A stretch of 64,000 nt of DNA, from assembly GCA_008931825.1 (NCBI GenBank), contig QXVZ01026315.1, positions 1 through 64,000 on the forward strand, in the 5' to 3' direction. Origin of the DNA: Phallusia fumigata (taxonomy: Eukaryota > Chordata > Ascidiacea > Phlebobranchia > Ascidiidae). A program made the translations under genes and the position numbers. A model generated the notes under the pieces. The model searched no databases. It was not told where the DNA came from and saw only the letters and a program-made list of their open reading frames with translations. Positions 10,346 through 23,900 of the stretch are shown piece after piece (the first letter of the stretch is position 1; every line of letters begins with the position of its first letter).

Positions 10346-13300
10346 ATGTATGGTGGCCAAGTAAAATCAATTGTAGCGAATGAAAGTTGGGAATCTATTC
10401 CACTGGTGGTTGGTGGAAGAGATACCCCTGCACCAAAGTTCAAGGACCTGATTGAGTTTGAGGAACTTACAGATTATTCATTGGTAATGCAGATATGTGT
10501 GATTTTAAAGATTTTGTTTAGAAGGCATAACATTTCTCCCAATGTCCTTATTAAATACAGTCTAGTGTATATATATATAGCTGTTAGCTATAAACCTTTA
10601 CACGAAAATGTAATACGTTTTGTAGAATCGAACTGGTCAGGGTTATGTTTGCCTATTGGTTTTTCTGCTGCCAAAGCACATGTTGTTTGTGAATGGAGAT
10701 GTAGAACTAAATTATTTTTTGTGCGGAATTCACAAAGATGAAAACAAAAACTCCTTATTTCATGATGTGGAGAATAGTTCAATAAATATGTCAGAATAGT
10801 GTCAATCAGACAAAAAGTTAAGAGCTTGCCCCTTTTCCCTTTTTTACATAAAGATCATGGTGATTTTTATAGGTTGGAGAGGGATGGAAACCAGAAGAAA
10901 GCAATTTCACCACTTCGAAAAAACAACCTAGCTCAAACAAAAAAAGGAAAAAGGATCGCCAAGCAAAGCAGAAAGCTTTGAAAAGGAAGCTGTTTTTGAC
11001 TGAACTTGAAAACAACGCAAATAGTGATGGAATTTTAACATCAAACACCAATAAAAAACAGAAGTTAGCTGGAAAACTCAATGCTACCTGCAGTAATAAT
11101 AAAATTGAAGAAAATATGATTGATGTAGTTGACACATCAGCATGGAATTCATTGTTTGTACCAGAACCAATACTAAAAGCATTGGCAGAACTTGGATTTT
11201 CAAAACCAATGCCAATACAGGAACAGGTAAGTTGATTTTTCTAAATTTTACTAGGGTTGGGGGGAGGGGGTTGACTAAGAGTCTCAAGGTCAGGCAGTAA
11301 TATAATGTTTATGTATAATTTATGACAACAAGACACCACAGAACCCTGTTAATGGTGCGGTGAGCACCTCATGTTACTGCTGAAAGCAGTATTTTTGTTA
11401 ATATGTCCTTAGCCTTTTATTGATCCAAGATATGTGGTAGCAGATTTGACTGCAAAACCAAGTAATTGTTTTCAGACTCTGCCTATTGCTATTCGTGATA
11501 AACGGGATGTCTTGGGGGCTGCTGAAACAGGTAGTGGTAAAACACTAGCTTTTGGAATTCCTCTTTTACATCACCTAATGGAAGACAAAGAGAGGAATCT
11601 GCTTCCTAGCACAGCAAAGGATCAACTAGCAATTGTTGTAAGTTGAATAGCTGATGTTGTGTACTTTTGTTTTTATTTGTTTGTGTTTTATTTCGTTTGT
11701 TTGTAATATTTGTGTTTGTAAAGTTTATGTGTGTATTTTGTTGGATTTTTGTCTCATGATGTATAATTTTAAATGTCAGGAAGAAGAACCATCGAGCGAC
11801 TTTGAAGATGATGCCCTGACTAATGATGGGGCGGGCAATAATGCTCTTCCTGCAGAAAAAGTACTGCCAGCATTAATACTGACTCCTACAAGAGAACTAG
11901 CAATTCAGGTAATAACATTTATTACCTCAAAAAAATTTTGACAAGTACCATTGTCTGATGTTTATTACAGGTGAAAAGTCATTTAATGAAAATTGCCAAG
12001 TACAGTGGCCTTTGGGTAGTGTCTGTGGTTGGTGGAATGGCTGCACAAAAACAAACAAGACTGCTCTCAAAGGGACCCGATGTGGTTGTTGCAACCCCTG
12101 GTAGACTCTGGGAGCTGATGGACTCAGGTTTTTTTAAGTTTTAGATCTCTTAGCAAGTATTTATTTATTATGTACAAAGAATCTAGATAAACAGTAACCT
12201 AATGGGTAATCTAGTTAGGTGACTGGAAATTAACTGTAAACATCTGTGGAATTTCATAATGATAATAATGCTTCCTCTGCAGGGCACCCTTATTTAGGTC
12301 ATTTGCACAAACTGCGTTATCTGGTAATTGACGAAGCTGACAGAATGCTGGAAAAGGGCCACTTTGAAGATCTTACGCGATTACTGGATGCCATCAAGAG
12401 AAGAGGGGCCGACAAGGTGTGCCAAGTTCATCACGTTTTTCTTTTTGGTACAGTTTTGATTGCAAATCTGCTTTTGATAGAAACGCCAAACCTACGTTTT
12501 TTCTGCGACCCTCACCACTGTCCACCAAGGCCCGAATCGTAAAAACTTGAAAGGGGTCAGTGAGGGGCCAATGAAGAGTGGTAAGCTAGACAAACTGGTC
12601 AAGCGGATTGGCATGAGGCAGAAACCGCACATCGTTGACCTTACTACGGTATGCAAATGCAACTGGAATTACAATGCTTCTTCTTGCGTATGGACGATGT
12701 TATTTCCAGTTCAAATGTCCGGGCAGCATTACAATGCTTATACACATAAATAACCAGAGTAATAAAATTATGTGTTCACTGAAATTAGTAACAGTTTACA
12801 AAATACATACATTTTGGCCACACTAAATAAATCTGTTGAAAAATGTTTCGATCAAACAGCAATTATGAAACTTACAATAACTCAATAAATTCAATTATTG
12901 TGATGCATTATACAGCAACTGGTGTTTAATGTTGATTATTTGTAGAGTAAAGTGACTGCGGAGAAACTATCAGAAGCGAAAATTATTTGTGATGTTTCCG
13001 AGAAAGATTTCTATCTCTATTACTTTCTAAAGTCGTACCCGGGCCGAACGCTGGTAAGTCTGATTCACCTTGTGGAAAAAAGTTATGCAATTGGCTCACC
13101 GCGTGGTGGGGATACAGAGCCGACAGAAAAACCCAACCGTTTTCTTTGCCTTTAAATTAAAGTAACTTTGCCGCTAGGTAGTGCTGCTGTTCAGTTGTGC
13201 TTTCTCTATTGATGAGAAAGGCGCCTTGTGTTTAAGTAACAATAATATTAAGAATTGAAAATAAAGCGTTTGTGAAACACATCCCTATCACATTATCCAA

Positions 13301-16300
13301 TTGCGTTGAACGAGTGACCAGGCAGCTTTAATTGCCAGAATTCGTACTTACAACAAAGGGACTAAAACACCATTTTATGTTTGGTCAGATTTTTACGAAC
13401 AGCATCGACTGTATTTTTCGCCTGTCCGGTATCCTTGAAGTTCTCGGGTGTCGTCCGCTTCACATCCACGCTAAAATGCAGCAACGCCAGCGACTTAAAC
13501 ATCTCGAACGTTTCCAAGCCGACGACACGTCAGTAATGATCGCAAGTGACGTCGCAGCTCGAGGTGAGATTGTCGTTTTTATGTTTTTCTGGAAGTTTCC
13601 TTTTTTACTGTGGGTTTTATTTCACGTTATTCGCTTTCTCCCGTTTACTTTAAACGTTCAATTTAAAATCCCCCATTGAATGTCAAAAGGGTATATGCGA
13701 GGGTACGCCAAAAGCACAGGTGTTCGTTTTGGATTCGCACCGAGCATCTTGCTGTACTGTCGGGACACAAACATATGACGCAACAATAAATGATGCTTTG
13801 TGCATGGTAGCTGGTCAAGTATTGCTAGTAAGCATTTAATGGTCATTTCGTAAAGACCCTTGCTAAGGGTTTACAACGTTTGGCGCTTAAATCCACTTTG
13901 CGAATCAAAACCAACAAAATATGTCCCAAGTCGAACTACCCTCTTTCCCCGCCCTGGCAACAAAACAAAAAGTTAACTAAATTTTAAATCGATTTCTGGT
14001 CATGTTCTTTTACTTGCGTGACTGTTGAAAAGGGGGAATTGCAGCGCCAGCTTTCGCTCGTGACTTTTCACCAAAGATCGAGTGAACACGAAAAGCCATT
14101 TTCTTTCGTTTTTCTATCGCAACTGACTTTAAAAGCTATCTGACAACCAAAACCACCGATATTAAATATTTTCGTCGACCACTGTGTCGTGTACATTGTG
14201 ATGTGTACTTGCTTCCAAAGATTATCGTAACATCGGTTTGGGCGATTAGAATATCGACATTCACCTTCGCTTTGTTCGAAATCTTCTGCGCCACCGGCGG
14301 TGGAAAGTTGGACTTCCACAAATAGAAATCGCTTGCCGTTTGTTTATGCCGACGACTCTTGCAAACGGCGACATGTAGGCCACTTTCACTGGCAATGGTG
14401 GCTGAAAATTTTCCCACTATTTAGGCAAAGACGTTTGTGCAAAGTGTCTCTGTTTCGCCCATTAAAAGTTCCGCAAAAATATCTTTCGCGAAAAAAAAAG
14501 TTCCGCAAAATCTCTTTCGGAAAAAAACACAATTCGCGAAAGAGCACATCTTTTGATTCAACCAGCTTTACGTTTTGTTATGTCACTCACAAGTAACCAA
14601 TATATGATATCGGTCGCTGGTTTAGATTATGCCTGTTTGATATCAAGTTCACAGTTTACATCCACTTTTGTCAACAAATAAGGTCCCAAACTTGCAACCG
14701 TTTTTTCTGTTAAGCAGTTTTGTCTTTTGTTTGCAAAAAAACACTTGAAAACTTTGAAATTAATACTCAGGGTCTTATATACTGCAAAGGTCGCATTGAT
14801 TGCATTATTTTCCGATCGGAAACAGAAGAGTAGCGGTCTGTAATCTGACTGTTTTCCACTTTGTCGTAACACACTGCGGTTTAGTGACGCTGACTTGTAG
14901 TTTTTACCCAACTTGTTGTTTCGTCGACAGGCCTCGATATCCCGGATGTAAAGCACGTGATCCACTACCAAGTTCCCCGAACTATGGAGACGTACATTCA
15001 TAGGAGCGGTCGCTCGGCGCGCTCAGGTGGGATTTTCGCTGTGTTTTTGCCTCCCAGTTCGCTGCAGGTTCTTGGAGCCACAGCATAGTTGTTACACACC
15101 ACAAACCCACATTTTTGGAGTCTGGTGGCAAGCACCACTCTTGTCTTAGCGCAGTGGTTCGCAACCTTTTTTGATGCATTCCCCCTTTGCTTATTTTGGA
15201 ACTTTTTATTCCTCCCCTACTATGCAAGGATTGATAACTAGCAACATTCAAAAGTATGGAACCACTGGTCTACCTCAGAAGAAGTACTACACTTATCATG
15301 AATAACTTAACTATGAAGTGGAAATTCCTCCCCTTAACCCATCAAATTTCTCCCCGGTTGTGAACCACTGTCGTAGCCTGGTCTGACCTTGTTTACAGAT
15401 TTTTGGGGCAATGTACACACCCTATTTTTCGCTCTATAAAATTTGGCTCTTGTTTTGTTCGGCATTCGTGGGTTATAAGCAATGAAAAAACCTTGTGCGG
15501 GATACAGATGTTTTTGATGTGACAAATTGAAAAAGATGAAATGCATTTTAAAAATTCAACACCTTACAAACCATTAACATTAAACTTGAATTTATAACAA
15601 GCATATAAGACATGAAGATGAATTACTTGATTGAAACGAACTTTGAAGGGATACGTTGGTATGACGAAACTTACCAAGTACGGAAAAAGTGCTTGATGAT
15701 TTTCGCAATTGTTTGTTCGAACTTTTGCCCACACTATAAAATGTTCGGCAGATTTGAGCGGAGCGCTACACAGTTTATTGTTTTACTAGCGACCTATAGC
15801 ATTTTTTGCCCCACAGGTAAAAATGGGTTAAGTCTGATGTTCGTAAGCGCCGATGAGATGATTTTTTACAAACGAGTCTGCAAATCCTTGAAGAAGGACG
15901 ACGGGATGCCCTTGTTTGTCGTCAACCAAAATTACATGGCTGCTGTTCGCAAACGCGTCAACATCGCACGCGACATAGATAAAATGTCGCACAAAATCAA
16001 AAAGGTCAGTCGGCGGCAATGTTGAGTCATATGTTATTTGTGGTCGCGCGTTTCACCTTGCGTAGTTTTGTGTCCACTGTTTTCGCTGTCGACTTCTGCG
16101 AAAACGGGTGTCGACAAGTTGGTGTGGTTTCAGAAATAAAAAGCTTTGTCGAAAATTTTATGTACCGCTTGTTATTTTATCGACTCATGTTAAGATACGT
16201 GCTCATTATACGAAAATGTACATCTTTCTTGTAAAAGTCATGACTTGTATATTGAGAATTTAATCACATAGTTATCTGCCTTTTCGTGGCCAGGCTAATC

Positions 16301-16983
16301 TGCACAACGACTGGTTTAAAAAGAACGCCGAAGCGATGGAAATGGAAGTAGATGAGGATATGTTGCTTAATACTGACGATGACGACGAACTGAAACAAGT
16401 CATAAGTTCCAGAAAACAACAGCTTGCTACGCTATTGAAGAAACCTATTTTTCCCAAAGGATTTTCAGGTATGTAATCATTAAAAAAGGCAACTATTCTG
16501 CTTTTTTATCGGTACGCAACAAATTAATTTTTGGTTTTTATGTTATCTTTGCAAAATATACATTGGGCATCCGTTCATTTTCTCTAGTTTTTGATGAACT
16601 TGGCACCATTCTAAGTATTTAGCTAAATCTCCTACTAGCCAGCACTTTTTTGTGAAGGGTTGTGGCATCTTTACAAAGAGTTGATCTTTTGCTGCACCCA
16701 TGGTACTAAATCATTGCAAGTTTGAATTAGACTGTCATGGTCACGTAATACACTGAACCATCAGCTAAACACATGGGGTATAATATTGCAGTAGCATGTG
16801 CTACCCACTGCGGAAGAGCACCCTGGTAGTAAGGCTACATTAAAATGAAACTAACATTTGATCATTAAATTTGCAGGGAAGTTTATCACACAGACTGGCG
16901 AGCTCTCCCTGCCCGGTATTAAAACTGGAAATGCCATTTCCAACAGGAGGCCGAAAAAGATGAAAGTAAAACGCCAAAAATAA
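10346..16983 (+). CDS. DDX24: ATP-dependent RNA helicase DDX24
   Basis: Thirteen exons join in frame: 10346-10483, 10873-11226, 11476-11637, 11780-11908, 11971-12127, 12283-12416, 12481-12648, 12946-13053, 13389-13563, 14931-15026, 15817-16004, 16294-16468 and 16877-16983, giving 696 residues (human 859). The N-terminus has FEELTDYSL, as in human DDX24, and a lysine-rich stretch. Helicase motifs in order: PMPIQEQ (Q motif), AAETGSGKT (Walker A), [28 protein letters not shown] (DEAD), VFSATLT (SAT), [16 protein letters not shown] and [24 protein letters not shown] and [10 protein letters not shown] are DDX24-specific. The insert after motif I is much shorter than in human. The C-terminus is basic ([12 protein letters not shown]). 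DDX24 is a nucleolar helicase of ribosome biogenesis. It is probably downstream cistron of ZNHIT2. The introns at 13.6-15.8 kb are the longest; the second of these (15027-15816) holds a MITE. Confidence 0.93.
15152..15370. mobile_element. hAT-type MITE in a DDX24 intron
   Basis: Left end CAGTGGTTCGCAACC and right end GGTTGTGAACCACTG are inverted repeats of the CAGTGGTT hAT class. The flanks TCTTAGCG (15144-15151) and TCGTAGCC (15371-15378) match at 6 of 8 bases, consistent with an aged 8-bp duplication. The 219-bp interior has no coding capacity. A relative lies at 20077-20300. Confidence 0.7.
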
Positions 16984-18107
16984 ACCACATCCCTGCACAA
17001 CATCTCTCTCGTATTATAGTCAAGCAGCAACAAGAGCTTGCGTCGCAAATGCAATGCCTTTCAGGCGCCTCCAGATACCAAACCGCTTCCCAATCGGTAG
17101 AAAAGCACTCAGTCAAAAATCAGCAGAATGTCGTCTGTGGTTGACTTGAATCGCTTGTAAAACGCCAAAGCACTTTAGAATTTCTACTTCTAGTCTGCAG
17201 TCGTCAACAAAATGTAAAGGAGTCTCACCGTCGCGGAAAAATATTTTAGTATGTATTGCAAGGAATTATCATTTTGTCAAAAGTCGATGACTTCAGTGTT
17301 AATGTATGTTTAGACTTAGATCGGGGCTTTTCATTTGTAAACTCTTTTTGGGTTTTTTAAATTGGCATGTCGCCCCACCCGTTCTAAGTTGTTTAAACTG
17401 TTAGATCACTCCGATACAAGCTTTCATATGACTAAGGTAATTACGCTTTACTTGCGGTTAAGATAATTCCCGTTTGGGAATTTGAATAAAGTGCGACTAT
17501 TAACGTTATAACTACGGATGACCATTACGTACACGTTATGAGACACGCAATTATTTCAATGGTAGCTGGTTTTCATTAAACAAGGGACATCACAAACGTT
17601 TATGAAATCACTTGTTGGAGACATTTTTATATGGGCTAGAAATTGCAGACCGCAAATGAATGAAATACTGTATTTCTTTCGATCGTAACGTCTGGTTGAT
17701 TTAAAGGCATTTTCGCAAACACTGAATATTGGACCTCAGCAAAAACAACGATAAACAGGTTTATTGTCCAAAAAGTTAAAAAACAACAACAGTAAACAAA
17801 AAGAAAAACCATTTTGAAAATGTATCAATTGCGAAACATACCTGAATACATTTTGGGTAAGACTTCTGTTTAATTAACATAAATGGCAGCTTGGTTCAAA
17901 TCAAAGCAAACAACAAACACAACGAGAATACAATAAATAAAACTTATGTCAGAAAAGAGTAAAGCACAACAAAGTAAACAAATTGTCCAAAAAAGCAAGC
18001 TACAAAAATGGAATGCACAGCGCCGTAGCCTCAACGACCAAAATTACAGTAGACTGAACACAAACACGACAAGGAAATGTAAACTATGCACCAGGCGCTG
18101 TGCTTTA
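16984..18107. other. Convergent 3' flanks of DDX24 and the IL-1R-like gene
   Basis: No gene seen. A + strand AATAAA at 17485-17490 could end DDX24. A minus-strand AATAAA at 17760-17765, about 340 bases past the stop, could end the receptor gene. The rest is AT-rich intergenic sequence. Confidence 0.5.
17760..17765 (-). terminator. Candidate polyadenylation signal of the IL-1R-like gene
   Basis: AATAAA on the minus strand about 340 bases downstream of the stop codon at 18108-18110. Confidence 0.4.
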
Positions 18108-20936
18108 TCAAGCCTTCGATCGAACCGAATTTTGATTTTTGAGTTCCATATGCACGAATTGATGGTTTGTGTACTTTACAACCGGCTTCATTGATTTGCA
18201 ACGGTGGTAGGTGACAAAGCCGACAACAGCAATAACAAGAAGGCCGACAACAGCAACACAACTGGCGATGACTTGTGTATGCGTCGAGTGCTTTTCCGTA
18301 AACACGTTTTCGGCTTTTGTCAGTTGCACGGTTGCGTTTGGATAAACCCCTTTCGATTTTGGGCTGCGACCGGTCGAAATTAGGACAATGTAGCGTCCGA
18401 AATCGTGTTCGTGGACATCTCTGGACAAAGACGCAGATTTTGTTATCAATGTGAAGCAGCAGTACCACATTTTGTGTTCGTAAATTACTGTGAACGTTTG
18501 TTGATTTAGTTTCATGAAATGAATTTTTTCAGTGAACTTCCAATCAAGACTGTTCTGTTTACGTTAGGTCTACTCGATTTTCATGCTCATTATTAATCTT
18601 ACTCGAAAGTAATAGAAGTTTGAAGTTTGACGGTCATCTGATTTCGTTCGTTGCCTTGGGGGACGTGGCTAAAACAGGGTAATTGAACCATCGTCCTAAA
18701 AATTTAAACTTTGAATTAACAAAAACAGCTTGATGTTGATTCTAACACCAAGGCAGGCAAAACGAGCAAACACTCTTACGCATTGCAAGAAACGTTTCCA
18801 GCAATATGTCGCGCCGACTTGCTGTGCAGACTCTTAAAACATTGCAGTGAAACGCTGTTGTTTGCATCAATCTGTAACAACACAAAAAGAGCGTGAAAAA
18901 AGCAGCTGATTATAGAGAAAAAAACAAGTTTTTCAAGCAGCTCACGACGTACCTTCATCCATCGCACCGACGCCATAAAATGGGGAATGTCGTTGTATCC
19001 TAAGTCCCCTGTGCAGTTTATTGAAATTCGAGACCCGACCTTGGCTGGAACAACGCTCTTCTGACATTTTACGAGCACGCGTGAGAAAGATGAAGCCTCT
19101 GAGAATTTCAACGTGAGATCAACCGAACTTTAAATACGATGGTAAATTACGGACTCACGTTTTACGCAGACAGGGTAGTGGGCCACGAACTGCGTCTGTC
19201 CATTGTGTGTCACAGCACAGGTGTACACTCCCGGATGTTCGTATGTAATGCTGGTGATATGCATCTGGTTAAGAAAATATTCATTACCATTATCAGACGC
19301 TTTAGGGTTCCTATTTTAAAAAGACCTTGAACAGGGTGTTACCCAGTTTCGGTTTTACATAATATTTGATCATTCATTCACCGCCATAACTGCTGGGGTA
19401 ATTATAACCAACTTGGTGCACTTATCACTAAAATGTTAAATTAACAGGTATAGAAATAAAAGTAACGCCATTCAGTTTACTCACATTTTTTTAAAACACG
19501 AAACAGTAAAACTAAGACAAGGCCATTTAGAGGGTCGTAAACCCAAACACACTTACGGAACATATACGTACCCGGGGTCTGTTAGAGTAAGCCATCTTTC
19601 GGTAACTTTTATTGCCAATTGCGGTGCAATTTCGTAACCACGTGACATTGAAAGTGCTTGTGTAACTTCCTTCATGCAGGTACGAATCTTCTCCTAACGA
19701 TAACAAACGTGTGTTCAAGTCGAGCTTATGCATGTTCTGTCGAATCACGTCTTTTAAATTCGAATTCAATCTACCTGTGCATTCCAGGCTTAACGTTTTC
19801 CCAATGTTAACTGGATAGGCTCGTTTTCTGTACATGTTGTTTAATGCCTCTTCACATGTTTGTTCCGGTAGTTTGGTTGCGTTGACATAAACCGGCTGGG
19901 TCCAGCAACTCGATGACGACTGTTCAATAAGGACAAAAGGCAAATGTAAGTATAACATCTCGGAAGGTTTTTGTGACAAGTTTTCTGTGCTGGGTTATAA
20001 ACTATGGTTAATTGGGTTTGAACACACCAAAAAGCATCTCTTTTGTGCAGAATATTCACAAGATCCAACCCTAAGGCAGTGGTTCCCAACCGGGGAGGAA
20101 TTCCTCCCTAGGGAGGAATTTCATGAGTTAAGGGGAAGAATTTTCCGCAGTGAAGTTATTCATTAAAGGTTTACTGTTTCTTTTTAGGCAAATCATTGGC
20201 TTGAACCTGTTATTATTACTTTTTAAACCAATTTTTGTCTGGTAGGGGAGGAATGAAAAGTTCCAAGGTGGAATGCATCAAAAAGGTTGAGAACCACCTG
20301 TTTGAAATTTTTGGCATCTGTTGTAAAGTTAGTAGGCTATATTTGTTTTCAAAACATTTTGCACAGTGAGGGTGTCTTCCAAACATACCTTAAGACAAAT
20401 GTGATGTTTGGTGTTTTGGAGTTTACCTTTTTCACCCATTTTAGTTTTTTTAAATGCCGTTTGTTGGTATTATGGAAAACAAACCTTGACAACAATAAGA
20501 AAGCGTCGCGGAGTCGATTTTCCCACATCCGGCATATCGTGGTTGAAAAACATTAAGTCATCAACTGTGCCCGTTTTGTCAAAAAGAACCTCATTTGTAC
20601 CGTTTTGCCAAATTGTACACTACCAAAAAACAATTCACCGTTTTAGTCAAAGGAAAAAACTTTGCGCCGAATAATGTTGTATTAAAAATTGCATAATTAC
20701 TATTATAAAAGCAGAAAGACTTTTATATTAACCATCCAATTACTGTTGAACCAATAAAATGCGCCTACCTTCACTGGTTTATTTTCAGGAAAGTAATCAT
20801 CGTAATCTGATTCCGTTTCATCATACATCTCCGTTTCCAACACATCGCAACGAAGAGTGAACGGCCAGTCTATGTAAGCATCCAGAATCATAGCTGGTTT
20901 GTGTTCACAGGCTGCAGTGGATATATCCATGGTCTC
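18108..20936 (-). other. IL-1R-like gene, Ig unit 4 with membrane segment and tail
   Basis: Exons: second part of 21042-20769, then 20619-20485, 19919-19775, 19693-19572, 19264-19159, 19098-18953, 18871-18780, 18668-18603 and 18420-18108. D1 has IDWPFTLRCDVL, CTIWQNG and MPDVGKSTPRRFLIVV. D2 has SSSCWTQPVYVNATKL, VTWLRNC and HPGVYTCAVTHNGQTQ. D3 has SRVLVKCQKSVV, VRWMK and EHDFGRYIVLI. The last exon encodes the final Ig strands, the only membrane segment of the protein and a basic tail starting HRCK and ending VRSKA. The tail holds one YTNH motif. Confidence 0.8.
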
Positions 20937-23900
20937 TTGAACCAAATCTACTGTTGCGCTTGAAAAAACTCTTCCTGTTGTGTTTGTCGAGGTCCAACTA
21001 AGCATTACAACGTAACGTCCGAAATCCTCCTCCTGGATATTTCTGTGAGAAAACAACAACATTATATTCCCTCAGTGCATAGCAAGTTTGAGCAAATTTA
21101 CTTCGGTTTGTATGTGTTTTGTAACATAGCGATTGCAGTCTGCTTTGTAAAATTTTTAACTATAGGCTACGCTCAAGAAAATTTTAGGCTTTTTGTTTGT
21201 AGTTACAACACGACAGCAGACTCTTTAGGAGCGTTTTTCGTTTGAGTTAACTCCTTACAGAAAAATAAAAATTAACACAAAAACAACATTATAAAACATA
21301 CGTTAAAGTTAAGGATGTTTGGAATTGCGTTGTCGTAGGATTTCGCTCAACGCCCTGCGGGACATGACTGTGACAAGGTACTTCAGGTATACCCGACCTG
21401 AAAAGAGGCAAGTCACTGTAAGAATGAACAGTCTGAATAACGACCGTAAATTTTAATGCTTGCATGACACTAAGTCGGTAAACTCACGCTTTACACGAAG
21501 TATTGCCATTTTTCAGTTTTGTAGTTTCGCTGGATAAACCGAGAGCACACTGCAGTGATGTTCGGTTGTTCGATTTCATCTTTTGGAAAAATACATCGCA
21601 AAACATTAGTTAGGAACTGTAAATAGCAACGACAAAACATACCCGCTACCATACCTTTTTCCACAACACAAATTTTGGCCGAAGGTTGTAACTTCCAACA
21701 TCGCCTTTGCATTCCAAAGTAACACTGTAGCCGACTTTTGCATAAACAACACTCTTGGTGCATTTTACGAGCACGCGCGAAAAGGGTTGAGGCTCTAAAA
21801 AAAATTTAGCGTAACATCAACAAAATACACAAAAAGAAAAATTGCGTACTTACGTTTGACACAGACAGGGTAGTGTGTCAGGTACTGCGTCTGTCCGTTG
21901 TGCGTCACAGCACAGGAATACACTCCCGGATGTTCGTAAGTTACATTGTCCAAATTCAGCTAAAAATGTAACAGTTGTGAATAAAAGTAAATGAGCGGCA
22001 ATTTTTGTTGAAAAAACACTAACCGTTGGTTTGCTTGTTTCCGATGTTATTTCGTAACTTTCGTTTCCAACCACTGAACAATTCCTCAACCACTTGACGG
22101 TAAAATTGCTTGCGTACATTCCATCATGCAAGTGCGGTTGTTGTCCTGCCATACAAATTTTTTTGTAATAAAGCAAGATAATTTTTTTGTGCACTTTATA
22201 ATACTTATTTGCCAGCACAAGACAAAGTTGTTTTTCTTTAAAAACAAAACAAAAGATAATTTTTTTTCTGAGCAACGTATTATGTTCATTTACCAGAACA
22301 CAAAAACTTGTACTGTCGTCCCATGGTTAACGAATATATATGTTTGTTCGCTGCGCTGTCAATTGCCTCTTCGCAAGTTTGCCGGGGTAAACTGGTAGCG
22401 TTGACAAAAATCGGCTGCGTCCAGCAACTCGATGATGACTAATCGAAAAAAGAGTTGTTACAAATTATTGTACAAATAATCCCTTTATGGGACGACCAAC
22501 GTTATTTCTATTTTGGCAATAACACAAAACCTGATGTATACTTACGTTTACCACAACCAGAAAATGCCGAGGTGTTGCCTTTCCGATATCGGGCATGTCT
22601 AAGTGGAGTTCCGACAAATTGTCCAGCATGCTGGTCTTGTACGTGAGTAGTTCACCCGTTCGATTCTTCCAGATTGAACACTGCGAAGAAAAGTTTCGTC
22701 AGTATAATACGAACTTAAAGACCCAGTGAACTTCAAAGTTCGCATCGGAAATTTTTCTGAATACAAAAAATATAAAAATAAAACAAAACGTGAGAGGCCA
22801 GTACAAAAAGTGTCAAACATTTGATTGTATTAGCACGAATAATTATGGTGTTGTAACAACTGTTCAATCAAATATTTGGCTATTGCAAACTTGGAAATGG
22901 AAACACGATTTGGTTGATCTAGAAATTTGCCAAATTGCTGCTAGAATTCATTATTTTGTAAAAGCCTACCTCAACTGGGGTAATTTCGGGGTAGTCGTAA
23001 TAGTATCCAGCACCAGTATACGTTGAATCCCAAAACGAGTTGTATATTGCTTCGTCCAATACATCGCATCGGAGAGTAAACGGCCAGTCAATGTACGCAT
23101 TCAGTGTTATCATGGGTTTTAGTACGCACTCTGCATTGATTTTCTTCAATTCTGTTACAAATGAGACCTATTTTTAGGTAATATTTCAATGAACATCAAA
23201 AAACACAGATTTGATCGCAAAGCAGATTTTATGGTCCGCTATAATGTCTTAAACGTAAAGTAACTCTAAATGTTAAAAATGCTGATAACATTTTCCATAC
23301 AACAGCTGCAATTAAGTTCTTACTCAGCTTTGCGTTTTTCAAAACTACCGATCTGGTCAGCTTTACTGCTTCATCCGACGAATTTTTCAACTGCAGTTGA
23401 TAACTTCCAAAATCTTTCTCCTTAATGGATCTAAAAAGTATGCATCAACTTAAATATGTTCAATTTCACGTATAATATTAATGTAAAGAGCATTTTTATC
23501 GTAGTTAAAATGCAAGCGAACTCTGCACTGGTTGAAATGGTTTTAGTGTTTGCTACATATGTATATTAGTCCAGCAGGTGCTCTAAAACAAAATCAGGCA
23601 AAATTATTATTGCAGATCTCCTTTTAATTGGTAAATTGGTTTATTTAGTAAATGGTGTACGCGGATCGTGTTGTTGCGTTTTAAATGATTTTGATACATG
23701 TTTAGTGTGTGTTCCTGTTTAAACGTACAAGATAAAAAAAATTCAGAAAACCCATCGCATGTCAATATCACTTTGATTTAAAGTTCACATTTCGTGAAGG
23801 AAAGTATTTTTTACAAGGTTTCTATTCACATCGCAACGAAACCGTCACGACGTACTTACGGAATGGAAAGTGTCATTATCCGTTGATCTACCGCCAGAAA

